A stretch of DNA of 31,028 nucleotides from an uncultured Lachnospiraceae bacterium (GTDB taxonomy: Bacteria; Bacillota; Clostridia; Lachnospirales; Lachnospiraceae), in the NCBI GenBank assembly GCA_900553355.1, contig USDK01000036.1, positions 1-31,028 of the forward strand, in the 5' to 3' direction. The notes below the pieces were generated by a model. It saw nothing but the letters and a program-made list of their open reading frames with translations, did not search any database and was not told where the DNA came from. This document shows positions 15,762 to 23,320 of the stretch, piece by piece. Within the stretch, counting starts at the first letter, position 1. Each line of letters starts with the position of its first letter. The translations under genes were made by a program, and so were the position numbers.

Positions 15762-17258
15762 ATGTTAAAAAACAGGATGAGACGGGTGGTCGTGCGAGGT
15801 GCAGGAGATCTGGCAACCGGTGTGATCGCAAAATTATATCACAGTGGATTTGAGGTGGCTGCGCTGGAATGTGAAAGGCCTACGTCTATCCGGAGGACGG
15901 TGTCCTTTTCGGAGGCGGTCTATCAGAAGGAAGTGACTGTAGAAGGGATCACTGCCTGTCTGGCAGATGAAGAGACGGCCGGGGCGGTCCTGGCGGAGGG
16001 AAAGGTGCCGGTACTGGTGGATCCGGAAGGGGACTGGATCCGGAAATGGAAGCCTGGAGTGGTCGTGGATGCAATCCTGGCAAAGAAAAATACAGGAACC
16101 AGTATAGATATGGCAAAGATCACGATTGGACTTGGCCCTGGATTCGAAGCCGGAAAAGATGTCCATGCAGTCATTGAGACAAAGAGAGGACATGACCTGG
16201 GAAAGATCTATTATCAGGGATCGGCCATCCCAAATACCGGAATTCCGGGGAGAATTGGAGGGTATGCAAAGGAACGGGTGCTCTATGCTCCTTCTGCGGG
16301 AGAACTAAAAGGCTGTGCAAAGATTGGGGAAAAGGTAAGGAAGGGACAGGTCATCGCACGGATCGGAGAGGTCCCGGTGCAGGCTTCTATTAACGGGATA
16401 TTAAGGGGGATCCTGCCGGATGGATTTCAGGTAAAAGAGGGGCTTAAGCTGGCAGACATTGATCCCAGGCTGGAAGAACAGGAAAACTGCCGCAGTATCT
16501 CGGACAAGGCCCGGTGTATCGCCGGGGGAGTGCTGGAGGCGGTTCTTCATCTTGAAAAAGAAGAGCGTTTTTCCTTGATGGATATCTTAAGGATTGATCC
16601 TGGAAAACACCGGCTGATCGCAGTGGTAGGCGCAGGCGGAAAAACGACGCTCATCTATGAGCTTGCAAGAGAGCTTAGACAGGCCGGATATGAGGTGGCT
16701 GTCACGACCACCACTCATATGTATCAGGAAGGAAGATATGGGTTCGTCCCCGCAGGAAGCAGTCCGGAAGACGGAAAGATCAGCGGACTGGGGGCGGAGG
16801 AGCCTGGAAAATTACTTGATAAGTATGATGTGGTTCTGACAGAGGCGGACGGAAGCCATCGCCTTCCCTTAAAATGTCCCGCATCCTGGGAACCTGTGCT
16901 TCCGGAAAGGACGGATCTGGTCATCGGTGTGGCAGGAGCTTCGGCGATCGGCAGAACCTTCCGGGAAAAATGTCACAGATACGAGACTGCTTGCCAGAAT
17001 CTGGGACGCTTGCCGGAAGATCTTATCCGGGAGACCGATGTGATACAGTGTCTGACAAAGAGTTTTGGACAGAAAAAAGATGTGAAGTGTGACTATCGAT
17101 ACGTGGTAAATCAGGGGGATCTTCTGAGCAAAGAACAGATCAGGGCGCTGGCCGGTCTGCAGAAAATGCAGAAAGATGTGGGAGCAGTCGTATCATTTTC
17201 TCTGGAAAGATGGTACAATGGCAATACTGCATGTAAGAGACCTGATGAAAATATGTAG
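15762..17258 (+). CDS. Fused YqeB-YqeC accessory protein for selenium-dependent molybdenum hydroxylase
   Basis: 498 residues joining two proteins that are usually separate. Residues about 1-255 are YqeB-like (EF2563 family): a nucleotide-binding start VVVRGAGDLATGVIAKLY, then GLGPGFEAGKDVHAVIETKRGH and GYAKERVLYAPSAGE. Residues about 268-498 are YqeC-like, with the P-loop VVGAGGKTTLIYELA, TTTTHMYQEGR and VLTEADGSHRLPLK. Both families occur with selenium-dependent molybdenum hydroxylases and are thought to help install or mature the selenium-bearing cofactor; the chemistry is not established. The hydroxylase subunits begin 14 nt downstream. The ribosome site AGAGAGG lies in the hairpin described at 15701. 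Confidence 0.88.
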   Translation: MLKNRMRRVVVRGAGDLATGVIAKLYHSGFEVAALECERPTSIRRTVSFSEAVYQKEVTVEGITACLADEETAGAVLAEGKVPVLVDPEGDWIRKWKPGVVVDAILAKKNTGTSIDMAKITIGLGPGFEAGKDVHAVIETKRGHDLGKIYYQGSAIPNTGIPGRIGGYAKERVLYAPSAGELKGCAKIGEKVRKGQVIARIGEVPVQASINGILRGILPDGFQVKEGLKLADIDPRLEEQENCRSISDKARCIAGGVLEAVLHLEKEERFSLMDILRIDPGKHRLIAVVGAGGKTTLIYELARELRQAGYEVAVTTTTHMYQEGRYGFVPAGSSPEDGKISGLGAEEPGKLLDKYDVVLTEADGSHRLPLKCPASWEPVLPERTDLVIGVAGASAIGRTFREKCHRYETACQNLGRLPEDLIRETDVIQCLTKSFGQKKDVKCDYRYVVNQGDLLSKEQIRALAGLQKMQKDVGAVVSFSLERWYNGNTACKRPDENM

Positions 17259-17272
17259 ATGAGGGAGAGAAG

Positions 17273-18052
17273 ATGCTGAAAATAAAGAATTATGTAAAAG
17301 CAGAAAGCCTGGAACAGGCCTATGAATTAAACCAGAAGAAGTCAAACCGGATCCTGGGCGGGATGCTCTGGATGAAGATGAGCAGTGCACAGATCCAGAC
17401 GGCCATCGATCTGTCGGGACTTGGACTTGATACGATCGAAGAGACAGATGAAGCGTTTCGGATCGGCTGTATGGCGACTCTCAGACAGCTGGAACTGCAT
17501 GAAGGGATGAATCAGTGGTTTCAGGGAATGATCCGTGACAGTGTAAAAGATATCGTGGGCGTTCAGTTCCGGAATCTTGCAACAGTCGGAGGAAGCATTT
17601 TCGGCCGGTTTGGATTTTCGGATGTGCTTACTTGTTTTCTGGCTCTGGATACGGAAGTGGAACTCTTCAAGAGAGGCGTGGTTCCGCTGGAAGAGTTTGT
17701 TAAAATGCCAAGAGACCGGGATATTCTGGTACGAATCATTGTGAAGAAGACGAAGGGCAGGTACGCTTATCTGTCCCACCGGAATGCGAAGACGGATTTC
17801 CCGGTGCTGGCTGTGGGGCTTGCTCTCCTGGAGAAAGGCATCCGGGTCACGGTGGGAGCAAGGCCGAAAAAGGCGATGCGGATCGAACTGCCGGAAATGG
17901 ATGTGGAAAGAGCTGCCAAAGAGGCAGCAGGACAGGTTCCGACGGAAAGCAATATGCGTGGAAGCGGTGAATACCGCAGTCATCTGGCAGAGGTGCTGAT
18001 CCGCCGGGGACTGACAAAATTACAGGAGGGAGGCGGAAAAGATGAAGATTAG
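17273..18052 (+). CDS. Molybdenum hydroxylase FAD-binding subunit
   Basis: 259 residues, shorter than the usual 280-295 for the xanthine-dehydrogenase FAD subunit (PF00941 fold plus C-terminal domain). It should pass electrons from the 2Fe-2S clusters to an acceptor via FAD. The two FAD loops are atypical: GGMLWMKMS stands where AGGTDL is usual, and VGGSIFGRFGFSDVL where GGNLANASPAADL is usual. The rest, including DIVGVQFRNLATVGG, aligns well by eye. GAGGGAGAG precedes the ATG. The last 11 nt overlap the next subunit gene, which implies translational coupling. FAD binding is likely but not certain given the altered loops. Confidence 0.82.
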   Translation: MLKIKNYVKAESLEQAYELNQKKSNRILGGMLWMKMSSAQIQTAIDLSGLGLDTIEETDEAFRIGCMATLRQLELHEGMNQWFQGMIRDSVKDIVGVQFRNLATVGGSIFGRFGFSDVLTCFLALDTEVELFKRGVVPLEEFVKMPRDRDILVRIIVKKTKGRYAYLSHRNAKTDFPVLAVGLALLEKGIRVTVGARPKKAMRIELPEMDVERAAKEAAGQVPTESNMRGSGEYRSHLAEVLIRRGLTKLQEGGGKDED

Positions 18053-18509
18053 CCTGGTGTTAAACGGAAAGAAAATAGAAGAGGAGATCCGCCCGGATCT
18101 TCTGTTGATCGATTTTGTCAGAGAACACGGATGCTATAGTGTCAAGCGGGGATGTGAGACTTCCGGCTGTGGACTGTGTACAGTATTTTTAGATGAAAAA
18201 CCGGTACTTTCCTGTTCGGTGCTGGCGGCCAGGGCAGACGGCCATACGGTGACGACGCTGGAGGGGCTTCAGAAAGAGGCGGAAGAGTTCGGCGGATTCA
18301 TTGCAGATCAGGGAGCGGAACAGTGCGGTTTCTGCAATCCGGGCATGATCATGAATGCCATTGCCCTGTTCCGGGAAAATCCGGATCCTACAGAAGAAGA
18401 GATGAAAGAATATCTGGCAGGAAATCTCTGCCGCTGTTCCGGATATGAAGGACAGCTTCGGGGAATGAAAGCCTTTTTAGAATATAAGAAACAGGGAGGT
18501 GCGGTATGA
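18042..18509 (+). CDS. Molybdenum hydroxylase [2Fe-2S] subunit
   Basis: 155 residues, the standard size for the small iron-sulfur subunit of xanthine-dehydrogenase-type enzymes. The N-terminal plant-ferredoxin-like cluster uses C38, C43, C46 and C58 (KRGCETSGCGLCTVFL, then SC). The C-terminal four-helix cluster uses C95, C98, C130 and C132 (QCGFCNPGM, then CRCSGYEG). All eight ligands are present. It carries electrons from the molybdenum site to the FAD subunit. It overlaps the upstream gene by 11 nt and the downstream one by 4 nt (ATGA). An AGGAGGGAGG site lies inside the upstream gene's end. Confidence 0.93.
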   Translation: MKISLVLNGKKIEEEIRPDLLLIDFVREHGCYSVKRGCETSGCGLCTVFLDEKPVLSCSVLAARADGHTVTTLEGLQKEAEEFGGFIADQGAEQCGFCNPGMIMNAIALFRENPDPTEEEMKEYLAGNLCRCSGYEGQLRGMKAFLEYKKQGGAV

Positions 18510-20779
18510 AAGCAGTAGGTCAGCCGATCAGAAAAAAAGACGCTATGGCGCTGGTGACAGGGAAACCAGTATTTACAGACGATATCGCGCCGAAGGACTG
18601 CCTGATCGTAAAGGTATTAAGAAGCCCTCATGCCAATGCCATGATCCGGTCTGTACGGACGGATCTGGCAGAAAAAGTGGAAGGGATTGAGGCAGTCTAC
18701 ACTTGGGAAGATGTGCCGGGAGAGCGGTTTACCATGGCAGGCCAGACCTATCCGGAGGCCAGTCCTTACGACAGGCTGATCCTGGATCCCCATGTACGGT
18801 ATGTGGGGGATCCGGTGGCCATCGTGGCGGGAGAAAATGAAGCCTGTGTAGATCAGGCTTTGAAACGGATCAAGGTAGAATATGAGGTACTTCCGGCTAT
18901 TCTGGATCTTCATGAGGCAAAAGACAGCGAGATTCTGGTACACCCGGAAGAGGACTGGAAAGCACTGTGTAAGGTGGGCGCAGATAACCGGAGGAACCTG
19001 TGTGCCAGCGGTGAGAGCCATGACGGTGACGTGGACGCAGTACTGGCGGATTGTGATGAGGTGGTAGAAGGTACTTACCGGGTGAAGGCGAATCAGCAGG
19101 CCATGATGGAGACCTTCCGTACTGTCTGCTATATGGATTCTTATGGACGGCTCAATGTGATGAGCTCTACTCAGATTGTATTCCATGTCCGCAGGATCCT
19201 CTCCAATGCACTGGGCATCTCTAAGTCAAAGATCCGGGTATTCAAGCCGAGGATCGGCGGCGGATTCGGTGCAAAACAGACCTCTGTTTCGGAAGTGTAT
19301 CCGGCGTTCGTGACCTGGAAGACGGGAAAGCCGTCCAAGATGATCTTTACCAGAGAGGAATCTCAGATCGCCTCCTCACCCCGGCATGAGATGGAGGTGT
19401 CTGTCAGAGTTGGCGCTGATAAGAGCGGAAAAATCCGTGCCATTGACGTGTATACGCTGTCTAATACAGGAGCCTACGGTGAACATGGACCAACGACGGT
19501 AGGACTGTCTGGGCATAAATCTATTCCGTTGTACGGATCCCTGGAAGCACATCGTTTTGCCTATGATGTGGTGTATACCAATGTGATGTCTTCTGGAGCA
19601 TACCGTGGATATGGGGCGACCCAGGGGATTTTTGCAGTTGAGACAGCAGTCAATGAACTGGCGGAAAAGCTTCATATCGATCCTGTAGAGCTGCGGTTGA
19701 AAAATATGGTACGTGAGGGTCAGATCATGCCGGCCTATTACGGAGAGCAGACAAATAGCTGTGCGCTGGACCGCTGTATGGAACGGGCCAGAGAGATGAT
19801 CGGGTGGGATGAAAAATATCCCTGCCGCGATATGGGAAATGGCAAAGTAAGAAGCGTAGGTGTGGCTATGGCAATGCAGGGTTCCGGTATCTCCAATGTG
19901 GATGTGGGTTCTGCCAGCATTAAGCTGGAAGAAGACGGAGTGTATGCTTTGTCCATTGGCGCGGCAGACATGGGAACCGGGTGCGATACCACTCTGGCCC
20001 AGGTGGCGGCCGAGTGTCTGGACTGTTCTGTAGACCAGATCATCGTGTCCGGAGCAGATACGGATACATCACCTTATGACTCCGGATCCTATGCATCCAG
20101 TACCGCATATGTGACTGGACGTGCCGTAGAAAAGGCATGCCGGAAGCTGCAGGAGAATATCTGTGCCAAGGCAGCCCAAATGCTTTCCTGCGACCAGGAG
20201 GACATTTTGTTTGACGGGCATACAGCTGTGGATCAAAAGACTGGAAAACAGGTAACCCTAAAAGAAATCGGTACGGCGGGACAGAGTGGAAATGCAAGCT
20301 CGCTTCAGGTGACAGAGACCAACAGTTCTCCGGTTTCTCCGCCGCCTTTCATGGTGGGAATGGTGGAAATCGAAGTGGACAAGGAGACCGGTCATGTGGA
20401 GATCCTGGATTACGTGGCGGTCGTAGACTGTGGCACAACACTGAATCCTAATCTCTGCCGGTGTCAGGTGGAGGGAGGACTTGCCCAGGGGATCGGCATG
20501 GCGCTTTATGAAAATGTCCAGTATTCTGCCAAAGGCCAGATGTTGAATAATTCCTTCATGCAGTATAAGATCCCGACGAGGCTGGATGTAGGAAGGCTTC
20601 GGGTAGAGTTTGAGAGCAGCTACGAAGAGACAGGCCCCTTCGGAGCGAAATCCATCGGAGAAGTGGTCATCAATACGCCTGCGCCGGCATTGGCTCATGC
20701 GGTTGCCAATGCGACGGGACTGTGGATCCATGAACTTCCGATCACCAGCGAGAAGATCGCGATGGGACTGTTGAAATGA
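18506..20779 (+). CDS. Molybdenum hydroxylase large (molybdopterin) subunit
   Basis: 757 residues, the catalytic subunit of a xanthine-dehydrogenase/aldehyde-oxidoreductase family enzyme. An N-terminal a/b-hammerhead domain (about 10-120) is followed by Mo-cofactor binding motifs RIGGGFGAKQ, SSGAYRGYGATQG, GAADMGTGCDTTLAQ and DSGSYASSTAYVTGRA. The catalytic glutamate is E719 in AKSIGEVVINTPAPA. It hydroxylates an aromatic heterocycle or purine; the exact substrate is not readable. YqeB/YqeC and a MocA-like protein beside it point to the selenium-dependent subclass, where selenium is a labile Mo ligand and not a selenocysteine, so no in-frame TGA is expected and none is seen. It starts within an ATGA overlap with the 2Fe-2S gene, and GGGAGG precedes. 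Confidence 0.92.
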   Translation: MKAVGQPIRKKDAMALVTGKPVFTDDIAPKDCLIVKVLRSPHANAMIRSVRTDLAEKVEGIEAVYTWEDVPGERFTMAGQTYPEASPYDRLILDPHVRYVGDPVAIVAGENEACVDQALKRIKVEYEVLPAILDLHEAKDSEILVHPEEDWKALCKVGADNRRNLCASGESHDGDVDAVLADCDEVVEGTYRVKANQQAMMETFRTVCYMDSYGRLNVMSSTQIVFHVRRILSNALGISKSKIRVFKPRIGGGFGAKQTSVSEVYPAFVTWKTGKPSKMIFTREESQIASSPRHEMEVSVRVGADKSGKIRAIDVYTLSNTGAYGEHGPTTVGLSGHKSIPLYGSLEAHRFAYDVVYTNVMSSGAYRGYGATQGIFAVETAVNELAEKLHIDPVELRLKNMVREGQIMPAYYGEQTNSCALDRCMERAREMIGWDEKYPCRDMGNGKVRSVGVAMAMQGSGISNVDVGSASIKLEEDGVYALSIGAADMGTGCDTTLAQVAAECLDCSVDQIIVSGADTDTSPYDSGSYASSTAYVTGRAVEKACRKLQENICAKAAQMLSCDQEDILFDGHTAVDQKTGKQVTLKEIGTAGQSGNASSLQVTETNSSPVSPPPFMVGMVEIEVDKETGHVEILDYVAVVDCGTTLNPNLCRCQVEGGLAQGIGMALYENVQYSAKGQMLNNSFMQYKIPTRLDVGRLRVEFESSYEETGPFGAKSIGEVVINTPAPALAHAVANATGLWIHELPITSEKIAMGLLK

Positions 20780-21822
20780 GAAAAACGGCATTGATTTATC
20801 TGGCGGCTGGAAACAGCCGCCGTTTTGGAAGAAATAAACTGTTATATGAAGTGGATGGGCGCCCCATGTATCTCCATCTCCTGGAACGACTGATGGAGAT
20901 TGCGGATGCAGACAAACGGTATGAGCTTCTGGTGGTGACACAGTACCAGGAAATCCGGGAAACGGTGGATAACTTCAGGAAAGAAGGCCGCAGAGTTTTC
21001 TGCGTCTGGTCGCCGGAAAGCCGAAAAGGGGTTTCTTTTTCAATTCGGGCTGCCCTTTCGCATATCGGGAAATCTGACAGGATGTGGACCGGAGAAACCA
21101 GTGCGCCAGTGGATATCCGGTCATGCGCCTTTTTTGTGGCAGATCAGCCATGGCTTACAAAGACAACTGTAGAGGGATTTTTGGCACAGATGGCGGATGC
21201 AGAGATTGGATGTGTCAGATGTGGATGCCAGGAAGGAAATCCGGTCTGGTTTTCAAAGGCATATTTTTCAGAGCTGATGGAGCTAAAAGGAGATGAAGGC
21301 GGTAAAAAGGTGTTTTCAAGACATCAAAATGAAGCTGTCTATTATGAAGTGAAAAGCGGAAAAGAACTGGAAGATATTGACCAGTTGAGCTATAATAAGA
21401 CACAGATGATAAAATTAAGAACAGGAGGAAGACAAGTGAAAGAATATTTAACTGGGATTCAGCATGTCGGGATTCCCACAAAGGACATGGATGCAACTGT
21501 GGAATTTTATCAGAAACTGGGATTCGAGACTGCCTATGAGACGATCAACGAAGAAAACGGCGCAAGAGTCGTATTCTTGAAGTTAAATAACCTGGTGATT
21601 GAGACTTATGAAGAAAAGACAGTCAAGATGGAATATGGTTCCATTGATCACCTGGCAATCGATGTGACGGATGTAGAAAAGGTATACGAAAAGATATGCG
21701 CCATGGGTATGAATAATCTTTCGGATGAAATTCATTTCCTGCCCTTCTGGGAGAATGGCGTGCGGTATTTTAAGATCGATGGTCCGAATAAGGAGTGTAT
21801 TGAGTTCAGCCAGATGCTGTAA
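20776..21822 (+). CDS. MocA-like nucleotidyltransferase fused in frame to a VOC (glyoxalase-type) domain
   Basis: 348 residues. Residues 1 to about 212 form a MobA/MocA-type transferase: LAAGNSRRFGRNKLLYEVDG binds the nucleotide, and FFVADQPWLTKTT is the metal-binding stretch. MocA adds CMP to the molybdopterin cofactor of hydroxylases, which fits the genes upstream. Residues 221-348 are a single-module VOC protein with a complete H230, E276, H292, E343 metal set (IQHVGIP, VIETYEE, IDHLAI, CIEFSQ). The junction (about 213-220) looks like translated intergenic DNA and holds a perfect ribosome site before GTG 21436. The ORF overlaps the Mo subunit gene by 4 nt (ATGA). It may yield a fusion, a separate VOC protein, or both. 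Confidence 0.85.
   Translation: MRKTALIYLAAGNSRRFGRNKLLYEVDGRPMYLHLLERLMEIADADKRYELLVVTQYQEIRETVDNFRKEGRRVFCVWSPESRKGVSFSIRAALSHIGKSDRMWTGETSAPVDIRSCAFFVADQPWLTKTTVEGFLAQMADAEIGCVRCGCQEGNPVWFSKAYFSELMELKGDEGGKKVFSRHQNEAVYYEVKSGKELEDIDQLSYNKTQMIKLRTGGRQVKEYLTGIQHVGIPTKDMDATVEFYQKLGFETAYETINEENGARVVFLKLNNLVIETYEEKTVKMEYGSIDHLAIDVTDVEKVYEKICAMGMNNLSDEIHFLPFWENGVRYFKIDGPNKECIEFSQML
21423..21438 (+). promoter_or_regulatory. Internal ribosome binding site and GTG start for the VOC domain
   Basis: AGGAGG (21423-21428) is followed by 7 nt and an in-frame GTG (21436-21438) at codon 221 of the fused ORF. The predicted 128-residue product starts VKEYLTGIQHVG and is a complete VOC module. This suggests that it was, or still is, a separately translated gene. 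Confidence 0.6.
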
Positions 21823-21870
21823 AACAGCGGAAGATAAGGGAAAGGCATGTCAGTAAATTGCAACTAACAT

Positions 21871-21899
21871 TTGCCAAGAACGCATAAGTGTGATATGAT
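21871..21899 (+). promoter_or_regulatory. Promoter of the secreted 3D-domain protein gene
   Basis: TTGCCA (21871-21876), a 17-bp spacer and TATGAT (21894-21899), about 47 bp before the start codon. It shows that this gene is transcribed separately from the molybdenum cluster. Confidence 0.7.
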
Positions 21900-21945
21900 G
21901 GGGTGTGCAGAAAATAAAGACAAGGATTCAAGTTGGAGGTTTTTT

Positions 21946-22995
21946 ATGAAGTTTCTGTTAAAGCATTGGCTGCAGACGGGCGTATCGGTGCTGTGCGTAT
22001 CTGCAATGGTAGGCTCGGGATTGACGGTACAGGCCACAGAAATTGACAGTATGGAAGAGCAGTCATCGCAGTTGGAAGATACCTTAAGCGGCATCAACCA
22101 GGAGCTTTTGGAACTGGGAACACAGATTGCAGATCTGGAAGATCAGATTGAAGAAACTAACGGTCAGATCGAGGCAACGCAGGCGCAGATCGACATCGCA
22201 AAAAGCAGCGAACAGCAGCAGTTTGAAGAAATGAAGCTGCGGATCAAGTATGTGTATGAGAACGACAGCGCTTCGATGCTGAGCATGATTTTTTCTGTAG
22301 ACAATATGGCGGACTTTCTCAACCGCGTGGAATTTGTACAAAATATCAGCGACTATGACCGTGAGCAGCTGGAGGAGCTGTGTACACTCCGTGAAACCAT
22401 AGAGGAGCAAGAGACCAGACTGCAGGAAGAAAAACGCTCACAGGAAGAGATGGAAAAAGAACTGGCAGACCAGAAAGAGGAGCTGAACGCGAAAGCGGAA
22501 GCTACATCTACCGACCTGGCTGCACTGACCGATAAGATTGAAAGTCTCCGGGCAGAAGAGGCTGCAAAACAGGCGGAAGCGTCCAGGAAGGCAGCAGCGG
22601 AAGAGACAGTGAAGGAGACAAGCAGTAACAACAGCAATTCCAGCAGCGGAAGCAGTAGCAAGCCGAGCGGCGGATCGAGTGGTTCATCATCATCCGGCGG
22701 CGGTGGGTATATCATCCCAGACAGCGGCGGTGCTTTGACACCGGAAAAAGGGGTTGTCTATTTCAATGGTCACAGAGAGACCTATTATTCCCAGAAAGTG
22801 CTTCCCGGACATGGTCTGAATATTCCGGGACGCCATGTGGCAAGTGATGGAACCATCCGCGATAAAGACGGTTATATCTGTGTGGCCAGCAGCGATTACC
22901 CGAAGGGGACTGTTGTGCAGACCTCGCTGGGAGCTGGAAAGGTTTATGATACCGGATGTCCGTCAGGAACGATTGACATTTATACAAACTGGTAA
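21946..22995 (+). CDS. Secreted coiled-coil protein with C-terminal 3D domain (cell-wall lytic type)
   Basis: 349 residues from ATG 21946 (GGAGGT 5 nt upstream); in-frame ATGs further upstream lack a site. A signal peptide ends near VQATEID. Residues about 30-220 form a long coiled coil of the kind seen in PcsB/CwlO-type peptidoglycan hydrolases. A Ser/Gly-rich linker follows (about 228-262). The C-terminus (about 270-349) resembles the 3D domain, with its three aspartates in ASSDYPKG, KVYDTGC and TIDIY. 3D domains act as muralytic (lytic-transglycosylase-like) or resuscitation-type modules. The protein probably acts on peptidoglycan outside the cell. It is followed by a terminator. Confidence 0.82.
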   Translation: MKFLLKHWLQTGVSVLCVSAMVGSGLTVQATEIDSMEEQSSQLEDTLSGINQELLELGTQIADLEDQIEETNGQIEATQAQIDIAKSSEQQQFEEMKLRIKYVYENDSASMLSMIFSVDNMADFLNRVEFVQNISDYDREQLEELCTLRETIEEQETRLQEEKRSQEEMEKELADQKEELNAKAEATSTDLAALTDKIESLRAEEAAKQAEASRKAAAEETVKETSSNNSNSSSGSSSKPSGGSSGSSSSGGGGYIIPDSGGALTPEKGVVYFNGHRETYYSQKVLPGHGLNIPGRHVASDGTIRDKDGYICVASSDYPKGTVVQTSLGAGKVYDTGCPSGTIDIYTNW

Positions 22996-23020
22996 AAACT
23001 GAATGAAGAGAAAATAGTGG

Positions 23021-23056
23021 GAACCGGCGTGGCAAAAGCTGCGCCGGTTCTGTTTT
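23021..23056 (+). terminator. Intrinsic terminator of the 3D-domain protein gene
   Basis: GAACCGGCG (23021-23029) pairs perfectly with CGCCGGTTC (23042-23050), and TGTTTT follows. Confidence 0.8.
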
Positions 23057-23097
23057 GGATGAAAAAGGTAATCAAATTTTACCGGCGTAATGATAAC

Positions 23098-23139
23098 AAA
23101 AAAGAACGGAAACCCTTGAAATATCAAAGATTTCCGCTC
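23098..23139 (-). terminator. Intrinsic terminator downstream of tRNA-Leu
   Basis: On the - strand, GAGCGGAAA (23131-23139) pairs with TTTCCGTTC (23104-23112) with one G-T pair, plus inner TTGA/TCAA pairing, followed by TTTTTT (complement of 23098-23103). It lies 11 nt past the tRNA 3' end. Confidence 0.8.
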
Positions 23140-23150
23140 TCTATAAGCAA

Positions 23151-23233
23151 TGCGGAGAAAGGGACTTGAACCCTCACAGGATTGCTCCCACTAGAACCTG
23201 AATCTAGCGCGTCTGCCATTCCGCCATCTCCGC
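23151..23233 (-). tRNA. tRNA-Leu (anticodon CAG)
   Basis: On the - strand the 83-nt sequence starts GCGGAGA and ends TCTCCGCA, giving a perfect 7-bp acceptor stem. The anticodon arm is CTAGA, TTCAGGT, TCTAG with CAG at the anticodon position, decoding CUG. A long variable arm (GGGAGC...TCCTGTG region) marks it as class II. The T-loop GGTTCAAGTCC is present. CCA is not encoded. It has its own promoter upstream and terminator downstream. Confidence 0.93.
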
Positions 23234-23245
23234 TCGACAAAAAGT

Positions 23246-23274
23246 ATCATACCATAAAAAAAGTGTTTTGGCAA
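23246..23274 (-). promoter_or_regulatory. tRNA-Leu promoter
   Basis: On the - strand, TTGCCA (23269-23274), a 17-bp spacer and TATGAT (23246-23251), 12 bp before the tRNA 5' end. The surrounding A/T runs (23256-23305) also form a weak AAAAAGTGTTT/AAATACTTTTT stem that might end the DUF4317 transcript. Confidence 0.75.
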
Positions 23275-23320
23275 ATACTTTTTGCAATTTTTTTAAAAAA
23301 TTTTTTTTACCCATCAAAAA

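Noticed and set aside
18506..20779. Search for an in-frame selenocysteine TGA in the molybdenum subunit
   Set aside because: The frame is uninterrupted. The selenium in this enzyme class is a labile cofactor ligand, so none is expected. The TGA at 20777-20779 is the true stop, overlapped by the next start.
22500..22715. Repetitive AGC/GGC-rich stretch as a possible repeat array
   Set aside because: It encodes the Ser/Gly linker of the 3D-domain protein. The repeats are irregular and explained by coding.
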